Positions 29,882 to 37,263 of a DNA stretch of 64,000 nucleotides are shown here, piece after piece. Under the pieces are notes generated by a model. The model was given only the letters and a program-made list of their open reading frames with translations. It was not told the origin of the DNA and did not search any database. The stretch is from Cyanophora paradoxa (taxonomy: Eukaryota > Glaucocystophyceae > Cyanophorales > Cyanophoraceae), in the NCBI GenBank assembly GCA_004431415.1, contig QPMI01000479.1, positions 116,175-180,174 on the forward strand, read 5' to 3'. Both the position numbers and the translations under genes were made by a program. How positions within the stretch are numbered: position 1 is the first letter of the stretch; each line of letters begins with the position of its first letter.

Positions 29882-30109
29882 TCAGTATTTCCTGGGACGA
29901 CCAACTGGGCGTTTTACTGGATTATTGGGATCCATCTCAGCAGCTTTCCTGCGATAATATCGTTCCAGTGCCTTTTTCCGATATAATTCACGAAATTCCT
30001 CATCTTGATAACGTTTCTGGAAATACAAGCGGTCATACAACCTTTTCCTCTCATTGGGATCCATTTCGCTCATTGCAAGTTCGAATTCGACCACAGATTC
30101 AGTTTCCAT
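29882..30109 (-). CDS. 75-residue AT-hook protein (copy B)
   Basis: A highly charged helical body rich in Glu, Arg and Tyr ends in Lys-Arg-Pro-Val-Gly-Arg-Pro-Arg-Lys-Tyr, a canonical AT-hook core (Gly-Arg-Pro). It should bind the minor groove of AT-rich DNA, for example the AT-rich stretches of the TIR. An early-type motif (30186-30200, minus strand) lies 77 nt upstream of the ATG. The protein is identical in copy A. Confidence 0.75.
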   Translation of the reverse strand: METESVVEFELAMSEMDPNERKRLYDRLYFQKRYQDEEFRELYRKKALERYYRRKAAEMDPNNPVKRPVGRPRKY

Positions 30110-30185
30110 TTGATATGTTCCTTATATTTGGACGAGAAAATAATTTGTCCGGGTTCACCAATCAAACACACCTTACCCTTAAATC

Positions 30186-30200
30186 CCTTGTCATTTTTTG
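30186..30200 (-). promoter_or_regulatory. Early-type promoter motif of the AT-hook gene (copy B)
   Basis: CAAAAAATGACAAGG on the minus strand; it overlaps the stop codon of the 37-codon gene. Copy A: 51622-51636. Confidence 0.55.
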
Positions 30201-30304
30201 CAGATCGAGACCAGTTCCTGTCTACGCTTTTTTATTGCGTCTTCTGTTGCATATTCAGCGGATTTCCTTTCAAGGATAGCATAGATCTCAGAGAGACTGA
30301 GCAT
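30191..30304 (-). CDS. 37-residue small protein (copy B)
   Basis: The frame Met-Leu-Ser-Leu-Ser-Glu-Ile-Tyr-Ala-Ile-Leu-Glu-Arg-Lys continues to a Lys-Lys-Arg-Arg-Gln-Glu-Leu segment and stops at 30191. It looks like a single amphipathic helix with a basic tail. It lies 6 nt from the stop of the 77-codon gene upstream and is identical at 51627-51740. It is short but fills an otherwise empty gap in a tightly packed run of minus-strand genes. Confidence 0.45.
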   Translation of the reverse strand: MLSLSEIYAILERKSAEYATEDAIKKRRQELVSICKK

Positions 30305-30310
30305 TCGATA

Positions 30311-30544
30311 TTAATTACCGAGATTTAATTTCGGATCTGTGAAAGATACAGAGCGTCGCCTCACTGTCTCTGTTTTAATATGCTCCTCGAAATCCACCGA
30401 GTCTGTGGATAATCGCCTACCGCCAGATCCATGACTTTCAGTGTCAGAGAATTCGATTTCGACTTTTGTATCACAGCAACCACTGTGACAATTGCTCACA
30501 ATGTGGAGATTAAACATTTCAATGATTTTTCGCAAGAAATCCAT
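30311..30544 (-). CDS. 77-residue small protein with Ser/Arg-rich tail (copy B)
   Basis: It begins Met-Asp-Phe-Leu-Arg-Lys-Ile-Ile-Glu-Met-Phe, has a Cys-His-Ser-Gly-Cys-Cys cluster near residue 20, then a polar stretch with an Arg-Arg-Arg-Ser-Val-Ser-Phe motif that could be phosphorylated. A TATAATTAT tract lies about 30 nt before the ATG. Identical protein in copy A. Function unknown. Confidence 0.6.
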   Translation of the reverse strand: MDFLRKIIEMFNLHIVSNCHSGCCDTKVEIEFSDTESHGSGGRRLSTDSVDFEEHIKTETVRRRSVSFTDPKLNLGN

Positions 30545-30571
30545 GATGCTCTCTCTCTTAAAGCGAGATAA

Positions 30572-31306
30572 TTATAGCCAAACTCGTCGTTTATATACTG
30601 TTGGGGCAACACCTTTATCGACCTCTGATTTGGTAGCACCAGGTTCAATGGTTCCCTTCTGGGTTTTGGTCTTCATCTCATCAACTGCCTGCTCATCAAT
30701 TTGAGTCTCTTTTTTACCAATGAACTGCTTATCTGGAAGACCAGTGATTCCCATTCTATACACCTCCTTTCGCAGCATCTCCTTTAATTTCGCTCTCTCT
30801 TTCTTCTCAGAGACATACTGTTCAAGTGCACTCGATTTCGCTTCCAGATCTTTAAGTTTCGCAGTCATTTCGTCCCATTGGGCTTTGGGAATTCGGTGGA
30901 TGTTTTGAGTTGGTGCTGTCTTGTAGGTCACCTCACCAGCCATGGATTGAATTACCTTGTCTGATTCCTTGGAGACACCTTCACCTTTGCGAGCAAGTGA
31001 GAGATCTTGCAGACCCAGTCCTTTATCATCAGCAGCACCAATAATTCGACGAGCACCTTCACCAACTGCTTTCATCTTTGTGGCTTCGGGCGAAATATTC
31101 AATTGATCACTGGTGGATGTTTGAGGCGCTTTATCATCTGTTGATTCTTCGTAAGCAGCATTGAGGGGATCCTCCTGTTGCTGTGATGCTTTAACTTCAT
31201 TGACACCATTGAATTTCATGGGCTCTGTGTTAATAGAACCGGTTCCAGAGGATGCAGAATATGACATAGCACCAGCAGGAACACCAACTTTGCGTTTGGA
31301 AGGCAT
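30572..31306 (-). CDS. 244-residue protein with central coiled coil (copy B)
   Basis: The N-terminal 110 residues are low complexity (Ser, Gly, Gln, Asp). A helical segment at about 135-185 (Ala-Lys-Leu-Lys-Asp-Leu-Glu-Ala-Lys-Ser) is likely to form a coiled coil. The C-terminus is basic (Tyr-Lys-Arg-Arg-Val-Trp-Leu). It lies 28 nt downstream of the ATPase gene with a TATAAATATA box before the ATG, which places it with the morphogenesis genes. A scaffold or core protein is plausible but is inference. Copy A differs at only a few residues. Confidence 0.65.
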   Translation of the reverse strand: MPSKRKVGVPAGAMSYSASSGTGSINTEPMKFNGVNEVKASQQQEDPLNAAYEESTDDKAPQTSTSDQLNISPEATKMKAVGEGARRIIGAADDKGLGLQDLSLARKGEGVSKESDKVIQSMAGEVTYKTAPTQNIHRIPKAQWDEMTAKLKDLEAKSSALEQYVSEKKERAKLKEMLRKEVYRMGITGLPDKQFIGKKETQIDEQAVDEMKTKTQKGTIEPGATKSEVDKGVAPTVYKRRVWL

Positions 31307-31334
31307 TGTATATTTATAAGAAGCAGAGATTATT

Positions 31335-32117
31335 TTACAATCCTCTCTTATATCGCATCAGTTTGTTTGAATGAACACCACTCTTTACCTCCTTGGGTGC
31401 TTCCTCTTTCTGTGGAGATGGTAGTTCATCTTCTTTCTTTTTGGGCTTCCTGTGGAACCGAGGAAATGCGAAATCTTTGACCAGATCCGCTTTATCAACA
31501 TAATAGTTCACCGAATAATTCGCAGAAGACCACACAATATATTGGTAGGAGTGCACATACTCCTCAAACATCTTATAGAAATCGTCTTTGTTTCGCATGA
31601 TATTATATTCCTCTTCAATTGCTTCGAGCTCTTTGCGATTAGCAGCACTCAGGAACACAGCATAATCCGAATTTACTCGAATTGTTGAAGAAACCTTCCT
31701 CAGCTTCTGTGTGATGCAGATAATCGAGATTTTCGAATGGCGACCTCTGGAATAAAGAGATCCCACGATTTTGTCTCGGGTCAAATCAATGATTTCGTTG
31801 TCTATTAGATCATCTAAGACCACACACAGGTGATTGACAGGTTCCCCTTTTTCGATTTTCTCCTGCCTTTCATCCAGTAATTTGGAAATGTAAGCAGCAT
31901 CCCATTTCCCGAGTTGCATTGTTGCAACTGCATCCCAGAAATGATTGAAGGACGTCCCACTCACAACAAGAACAGTATCAATCTTTTTCGCATCATGCAG
32001 CTGTTTCAACCAATATTTCACACATTCTGACTTGCCTGTTGCAGACTTTCCTATGAAAAGAGCACGAAATGGTGGGGTTATCATTTCACCTGCATTAAAC
32101 TCCTCTAAATCGTTCAT
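31335..32117 (-). CDS. FtsK/HerA-type genome packaging ATPase (copy B)
   Basis: The 260-residue protein has Walker A Gly-Lys-Ser-Ala-Thr-Gly-Lys-Ser at 23-30, a Walker B strand Val-Val-Leu-Asp-Asp-Leu near residue 100, then Ser-Arg-Gly-Arg-His and Ile-Thr-Gln-Lys-Leu-Arg, the sensor and arginine region seen in A32-like packaging ATPases of PLVs, virophages and giant viruses. The C-terminal 40 residues are Lys- and Pro-rich. It should pump element DNA into capsids. The stretch 31700-31845 is far more diverged from copy A than the rest of the gene. Confidence 0.9.
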   Translation of the reverse strand: MNDLEEFNAGEMITPPFRALFIGKSATGKSECVKYWLKQLHDAKKIDTVLVVSGTSFNHFWDAVATMQLGKWDAAYISKLLDERQEKIEKGEPVNHLCVVLDDLIDNEIIDLTRDKIVGSLYSRGRHSKISIICITQKLRKVSSTIRVNSDYAVFLSAANRKELEAIEEEYNIMRNKDDFYKMFEEYVHSYQYIVWSSANYSVNYYVDKADLVKDFAFPRFHRKPKKKEDELPSPQKEEAPKEVKSGVHSNKLMRYKRGL

Positions 32118-32179
32118 GGCTTTGTAGATCTTTCTTATTAAAGATAGATAAAAATAACAAACTGTTACTGATAATGGTT

Positions 32180-33556
32180 TTACAGATTAATGCGACGAAG
32201 ACCATCTTTGTCAACAATAATGAAACTGTGCATGAGAGCACGAACATTAACTGTGATTGTCTGGTCAGAAGGCATGTATAGAGTGAGGAAAGAGGAGGAG
32301 GAGTTCGTGAGATCAACATAGCCAGACTGGGCAATGTTGCGAATCGCTTTCTCTCCATCAACACAGAATGGTAGACCACTGAGGACATATTTGTCTGCAA
32401 CCTTGTCCATATTTGAGCACTTGAAGGCATCCGCAATTAATTCGGCACCTTTGAGAAGAGGGATGGGCTCAGTAGCATAGAGACGTTGACCATTAATTTC
32501 AACAGTGAAAGTAATGTCTTTTGAGTTAGCATACGTTTTCAGAACACTGTGGGAACCATTGAAACCATCAATACCTGCGGCATCACGAACTGAAACAAGA
32601 AGACCATAGACAAGACCAGAGATCTGTGACAGGTTAATACGATTTGGTTGAGCATTTCCTTTTGCAGCAAAATTGACACTGTCTACGATACCAATATCCA
32701 GAGCAGGAATAGCCATACCAGTGGTCTTCACCTTCTCAATGACAGTAGCAAACAGTTCATCAGAAACATTAATAGCATGCATGTAAAGACGAGGAGAAGT
32801 GACTTTAATTTCGGGGGTTGTTCCAGAGATGGTGAAAGTGGTGATCTGTTGACCAACATGGGCAAGATCTAGAGTAGCATTAGCAGTAGCACCAAGTCCA
32901 TCATCCTCTGTCTTATCAGCAGCTGTTCCACCAACAACTGGAAGAGCACGACCACCATAAGAAGTCTCAACATAACCCTTTCCAGCATCCTTGAACCAGA
33001 CAGTCACCACCATTTCTCCTGAGAGAGCACCAAGAGGGAGGTAGTGGTTTAGCCATGGGACGGGGATTTCAACAAAGAATGACCCACCAAGTCGGTTGGT
33101 TCCATGGGCAGGGATACCATGAACCATACCCATTGAACGCTTCTTCTTGGCGAGTTGATCCTCACTGTAATAGATAAGAGGGAAATGAGCAAGGAAATCA
33201 GAAGGCACATGGAAAGTGTAAGATCCATAGGTGATTTCAAGTCGAGAGACAAGAGCACCAACTGGGCGAACGTATCCATTGCGAACAAGGTCGGTATCAC
33301 CAGCAAAAGTGACAGCTGGAAGGTCAAACGCAAGTTCGAGTTTTCCACAGAAATTGTAGCGAGGGAGCTTGAAAGAAATGCGATTTCCAGCATTATTCTC
33401 GAAAGTGTTGCTTGGGTTCACAACAACAAGAACTGGCTTCGACTTGGATTCAAGACCAAGCATGAGAGAGTTGTCCAGGAAGAACGCCTTGGCTTCTTCC
33501 GGGGTTGTTAGAGCTTCTTTCAGAGAAAGACGTTGGAGGGTCGAAGTAATATCCAT
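32180..33556 (-). CDS. Major capsid protein, double-jelly-roll type (copy B, intact)
   Basis: Start at Met-Asp-Ile-Thr-Ser (33556) gives 458 residues; the frame is open upstream to 33598, but TATAATAAAAGAGATAATC directly precedes the chosen ATG. The protein is beta-rich throughout, with Leu-Ser-Gly-Glu-Met-Val-Val-Thr-Val-Trp-Phe-Lys-Asp ending the first half and long polar loops. Its length, its place between packaging ATPase and penton-like gene, and its lack of enzyme motifs fit a PLV-type capsid subunit. Assignment rests on context and pattern, not on a computed alignment. A loop at about residues 200-230 (32868-32960) is hypervariable against copy A. Confidence 0.78.
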   Translation of the reverse strand: MDITSTLQRLSLKEALTTPEEAKAFFLDNSLMLGLESKSKPVLVVVNPSNTFENNAGNRISFKLPRYNFCGKLELAFDLPAVTFAGDTDLVRNGYVRPVGALVSRLEITYGSYTFHVPSDFLAHFPLIYYSEDQLAKKKRSMGMVHGIPAHGTNRLGGSFFVEIPVPWLNHYLPLGALSGEMVVTVWFKDAGKGYVETSYGGRALPVVGGTAADKTEDDGLGATANATLDLAHVGQQITTFTISGTTPEIKVTSPRLYMHAINVSDELFATVIEKVKTTGMAIPALDIGIVDSVNFAAKGNAQPNRINLSQISGLVYGLLVSVRDAAGIDGFNGSHSVLKTYANSKDITFTVEINGQRLYATEPIPLLKGAELIADAFKCSNMDKVADKYVLSGLPFCVDGEKAIRNIAQSGYVDLTNSSSSFLTLYMPSDQTITVNVRALMHSFIIVDKDGLRRINL

Positions 33557-33610
33557 GATTATCTCTTTTATTATACTGCAACATAAAAAATTCACCAATG
33601 ATCCTTGATT

Positions 33611-34620
33611 TTACGCAAAACTCGCAATTACAGGATAAGATGGATGGGTTTCCGCCATCCTCCTCTTGAAATATTCATACACAGGATCACCAGCAGGTTC
33701 ATCACCATATCGAATTTCGAAGGTGAGGTGCACAGGTTGACCTTCGAAATCAATTGGTTCATTAATTGCATTCACAATGTCAACCGAAAATGTGGAGAGC
33801 CCCAGATTCTTGTTATAGTATTTATAAATCGGATGGGCTTCTGTTGAATTATAAACGACATGCTCACCATAATCTTTATCAGGAACCACGATTTTGTGGA
33901 AATATCCAGTGAGGAGACCATCACCACATTGCACAAGATCACCCAGCTCTTTTACTCTCACAAATAGGACACTATCCCTGGTCTTCTCGGTTCAAATGAA
34001 GATATAATACCATGCACCATCGACCCAGTGAAGATACCATCAGTAAGAGTATTATAAACCTGAGATTGGATTGGTGTGTTACCATATCTTCCAGGATCAA
34101 GACCAAGCAGTCGAGCAGAACTCAAAAACCTCTGAATCTGTGCCTGGGTTGGGTTAATTGCGGTTGAGAAAGCCAGGTAAAACGGTATGGTGGAATGGAA
34201 TATTACTCGTTTCAGTGTATCATCCCATTTGCAACGAATAGCTACTGCTGGTTCTCTCAATGCAAGTTTGGAGTTAATTACATTCACCAGTTGTTGGTGG
34301 TTTTGAATGGGTGTGCTGCGACTTATCACAATGTGTTTCCATGATTCATAATCGGCAGCAGGTCGATCAGTTGGAATACCAGTGCTTCCTGCACCAGCAT
34401 AACTTTCAGACCAATAAAGGTAGAATGCATTATCTATTGTCACATCTCCTACTTTGGTTTCACCACTCACCATGGGGATGCTGTTATAGAATTCTGCTGA
34501 GACCAGTCTTACTGCTCTTACAAATTCATATGTGCTGGGGAGGCGAGCAATAAAACTCGAAGTAGGTCCATCTCCCGAAATTGTATTGAAAGAGCTCACT
34601 TCAATGTAATCCACAGGCAT
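33611..34620 (-). pseudogene. Penton/minor-capsid-like protein (copy B), frameshifted
   Basis: This matches the intact 336-residue protein at 55036-56046. Two G at 33989-33990 instead of three split it at about residue 210; the two frames overlap. The lesion is in a homopolymer and may be a read error. Confidence 0.65.
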
Positions 34621-34648
34621 CTTCTTTTATCTATAAACATATATTAAA

Positions 34649-35581
34649 ATGATTCGGCTGGTCAATATAGATAGCAGAGACCGATCAGATGGACAAATAG
34701 AAAACTCCTACAAAGTTTCACTCACAACCCCAGTGACCAAACCAAGAGAATGTCGAGTTTTGTATGCAGAGATCCCCAACAGCATCTATAACTCCATTGG
34801 AACAGACCACCTTCTTGTCAGATTCTACTACCAAGGCATCTCTGAAACCAAGCAGGTCTTCCTTCTCCCAAGTGGTTACATAAATCAAGGTCATTTCGGG
34901 GTCACCACTCCATATAATTATGGTCTGAATTTCACATTTACTGGGAGCAACAATCTCACATATGCATTCAAGGTCTACTACAACCCTACCTCCTACAAAT
35001 TGGAGTTTTACAGTAATGTTCAATTCGATATGGTTGCATCTACACAGAGATTGGGTAAACTTCTTGGTGTGAGTTCAGTGGAGTGGGTGGCTTCCACTGA
35101 ACAGATTTACGATTTCCCAGAGTCTGCAAGGTCTTTATATGCCCCCGAGAATTTCCTTTATTTCGCAGGAATACCAATCACCCCAAACCATCCCCAATGG
35201 GGAATCACATTCACAGGATATGAATTCGAGGCATCTCGCTTAAACTACAAGTTAGAAGCTTCCAAGATGACAGATATGAATGCAGAACAGTATTTATACA
35301 TGCACATTAAAGAACTCTCCCCATTTGCTACAAACCACAATATTGTCCCACAATCTCAACCACAGAATCAAGGAGCGATTCTCAGATTGCAATTAAGTAA
35401 AGATATTGGACAGTATGTTTATCACAGTGGAGAGCACAGTGAATACATAAAAATAACCGATCGAAACCTTGTGATTAGAGAGTTAACAGTTGAGTTTCGC
35501 GATTATTATGGTGATCTTGTAGATATGAATGGAATTGACAACTCATTCCAGTTAGAGTTCTTGGCTATTGGTAATGATTAA
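34649..35581 (+). CDS. 310-residue penton/minor-capsid-like protein (copy B)
   Basis: It begins Met-Ile-Arg-Leu-Val-Asn-Ile-Asp-Ser-Arg-Asp-Arg and continues with Tyr-Lys-Val-Ser-Leu, then Cys-Arg-Val-Leu-Tyr-Ala-Glu-Ile-Pro-Asn-Ser-Ile-Tyr-Asn-Ser. This N-terminal signature (Asn-x-Asp-Ser-x-x-Arg, then Val-x-Leu-x-x-x-x-Ile-Pro-Asn-Ser-x-Tyr-Asn) occurs in minor capsid/penton-type proteins of PLVs and giant viruses. The neighbouring 336-residue protein shows the same plan (Ala-Glu-Phe-Tyr-Asn-Ser-Ile-Pro), so the pair is probably paralogous. It is divergently transcribed from that gene across a 28-bp gap containing TTTATCTATAAA. Confidence 0.65.
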   Translation: MIRLVNIDSRDRSDGQIENSYKVSLTTPVTKPRECRVLYAEIPNSIYNSIGTDHLLVRFYYQGISETKQVFLLPSGYINQGHFGVTTPYNYGLNFTFTGSNNLTYAFKVYYNPTSYKLEFYSNVQFDMVASTQRLGKLLGVSSVEWVASTEQIYDFPESARSLYAPENFLYFAGIPITPNHPQWGITFTGYEFEASRLNYKLEASKMTDMNAEQYLYMHIKELSPFATNHNIVPQSQPQNQGAILRLQLSKDIGQYVYHSGEHSEYIKITDRNLVIRELTVEFRDYYGDLVDMNGIDNSFQLEFLAIGND

Positions 35582-35831
35582 ACCGATCCTGATAGAAGAA
35601 CTCCCCATCTGTCTCGAAAATATTAAGAATGGGACTCTTTCGATCTTCTGTATACCATCGGCGAATTGTCTTATCCCATTTAGCACCATTCTTTTTCAAG
35701 AATCTACAAAGAGTTGATCTCCTTGTAATTCGCAATCCCATCTCTTGAAAGATCTCATAATGATCTTGTATTCTTTTCACAATCAAGATGTAAGTCCCAT
35801 GGAAATTGTGATATTGCTGGTTAATCGGCAT
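35565..35831 (-). CDS. 88-residue protein with Gly-Ala-Lys-Trp-Asp motif (copy B)
   Basis: Met-Pro-Ile-Asn-Gln at 35831 is chosen as start because an early-type motif (35861-35874) lies 30 nt upstream; the longer frame runs into the TIR and is not credible. Residues 50-68 read Phe-Leu-Lys-Lys-Asn-Gly-Ala-Lys-Trp-Asp-(x4)-Arg-Trp-Tyr, like the small DUF5710-type module found in viral and plasmid DNA-processing proteins. The gene overlaps the end of the 310-residue gene by 17 bp, tail to tail. Role unknown. Confidence 0.6.
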   Translation of the reverse strand: MPINQQYHNFHGTYILIVKRIQDHYEIFQEMGLRITRRSTLCRFLKKNGAKWDKTIRRWYTEDRKSPILNIFETDGEFFYQDRFNHYQ

Positions 35832-35860
35832 GTTTCCTTTACAGCATGATGGGAAATCGT

Positions 35861-35874
35861 TTGTCATTTTTTGG
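35861..35874 (-). promoter_or_regulatory. Early-type promoter motif of the 88-codon gene (copy B)
   Basis: CCAAAAAATGACAA on the minus strand, 5 nt inside the inner edge of the right TIR. Copy A: 57287-57300. Confidence 0.55.
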
Positions 35875-35878
35875 CGAA

Positions 35879-37257
35879 ACGAGAGTATCTCATGAGATAG
35901 ATGAGAGAATAACAGGTGTGTTTTCAGGGTTGGAGAAATCGGAGAAACATAGAGTATTGCGATTTCCGAGTTAGTTGACACTGAGAAATTCAGAATTTCA
36001 GATGGTCTTACTGAAAATGGTCAGATAATCGGGTGTGACACCTATTTAATTGACTGTGACGCCTCTTTAATTGACTGTGACGCCTGTGACGCCTGTGACG
36101 CCTACTTTCAAACTTTTTAAAATTTTCAAAAATGACAGACTTCTTAAAACAGCCGTCACAGCCGTCACAGGCGTCACACCCAATTAAAAATGGAATCTCT
36201 TTCTCTTACTGAGATATTCAAAAATATATTCTTGTCTTACTGAAATCCGTCTTGTGACACCTCTGACACCTACAAAACACTATCCATTAATCCACCTTTC
36301 CGAAAATGCGAAGTTGTCTTACTGGAAATGGTCTGCAATTTCGCTGTGACACCTAATTTAATTGAGTGTGACGCCTGTGACGCCTGTGACACCTACTTTC
36401 AAACTTTTTAAAATTTTCAAAAATGACAGACTTCTGAAAACAGGCGTCACAGCCGTCACAGGCGTCACAGACATTCCACCCCTCTTACTGACTTTCTCAA
36501 AAACAAAACTATCTCTTACTGAATATCATTTGAATACTACCTGTCACACTTGATCTCAATTATTCTGTTTTATAGAACATATGCAATCTAATCGATTGTT
36601 CAATTGGAGACCATGCAACTCTGTGACACTTTTTCGGTGCAAAAATGTAAATCCGCAATTCCATCGATTGTTTAATTGGACGTGATGCAGTTCCGATATA
36701 TTCCAATAGAAAATCCCGCAATCTGATCGATTGTTTAACTGGACATAATGCAACTCTGTGACACTTTTTCGGTGCAAAAATGTAAATCCGCAATTCCATC
36801 GATTGTTTAATTGGACATGATGCAACTCTGTGACACTTTTTGCGTTTTTCGATACAGAATGGGCGGTGGTCTACTTCAATACCAGAGAGATATATCGAGT
36901 TTATGCGAATTTATGCGAATTTATGCGAATTAATCGCGATTATATCGTTCTTTAAGTAGTTTAATGTTAATCAATCGAAGTTATATATGTAATCGACAAA
37001 GAACATAATATATCGATATAATATCGATCGAATCAATCGTGAATATGCATTAAATTAAACGCGTTTATCATTTTTAATACAAAGTTTGCATTAATTTATA
37101 CAAAGTTTGCATAAAAAGTTAAAGAAATTAATCGATAAATATGTATTTTAGTAGTTAAATTAACACATATTGAAAAACGAATTTAAATCCAGAGTGAATC
37201 GAGATCGCGAAGCGATCGAGATGAACGAGGGATTTAAATTCGTTTTTCAATATGTGT
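35879..37257 (-). repeat. Right TIR of copy B
   Basis: This is the inverted copy of 11329-12707. Iteron modules lie at about 36027-36178 and 36365-36472, the tandem units at about 36565-36837 and the hairpin at 37163-37257. Homology stops at ACGAGAG (35879), just beside the promoter-like motif of the 88-codon gene. Confidence 0.92.
37163..37257. repeat. Terminal hairpin palindrome, right end of B
   Basis: Reverse complement of the left-end hairpin. Read from the outer end, the loop has the same orientation, so no flip/flop isomer is seen. Confidence 0.85.
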
Positions 37258-37263
37258 AGTAGC
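37258..37263. repeat. Target-site duplication of copy B, right
   Basis: AGTAGC directly follows CAATATGTGT and matches 11323-11328. The downstream sequence continues copy A's fibre gene. Confidence 0.9.

Larger units (their letters stand above)
11329..37257. mobile_element. Copy B: complete Polinton-like virus element inserted in copy A's fibre gene
   Basis: The element is bounded by perfect ends ACACATATTG and CAATATGTGT, 1379-bp TIRs and a 6-bp target duplication AGTAGC on both sides. Six base pairs is the duplication length known for Polinton/Maverick rve integrases. It carries the whole gene set except for a gutted DNA polymerase. About 22 genes can be seen, most on the minus strand. I infer a viral or transpoviral lifestyle from the capsid, penton, packaging ATPase, integrase, pPolB and primase-helicase together; the PLV label is family inference. 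Confidence 0.88.

Noticed and set aside
35832-35981. N-terminal extension of the 88-residue protein to 138 residues
   Set aside because: The extension is the inverse of the SpeD-like gene's 3' end within the TIR, and a promoter motif lies inside it.
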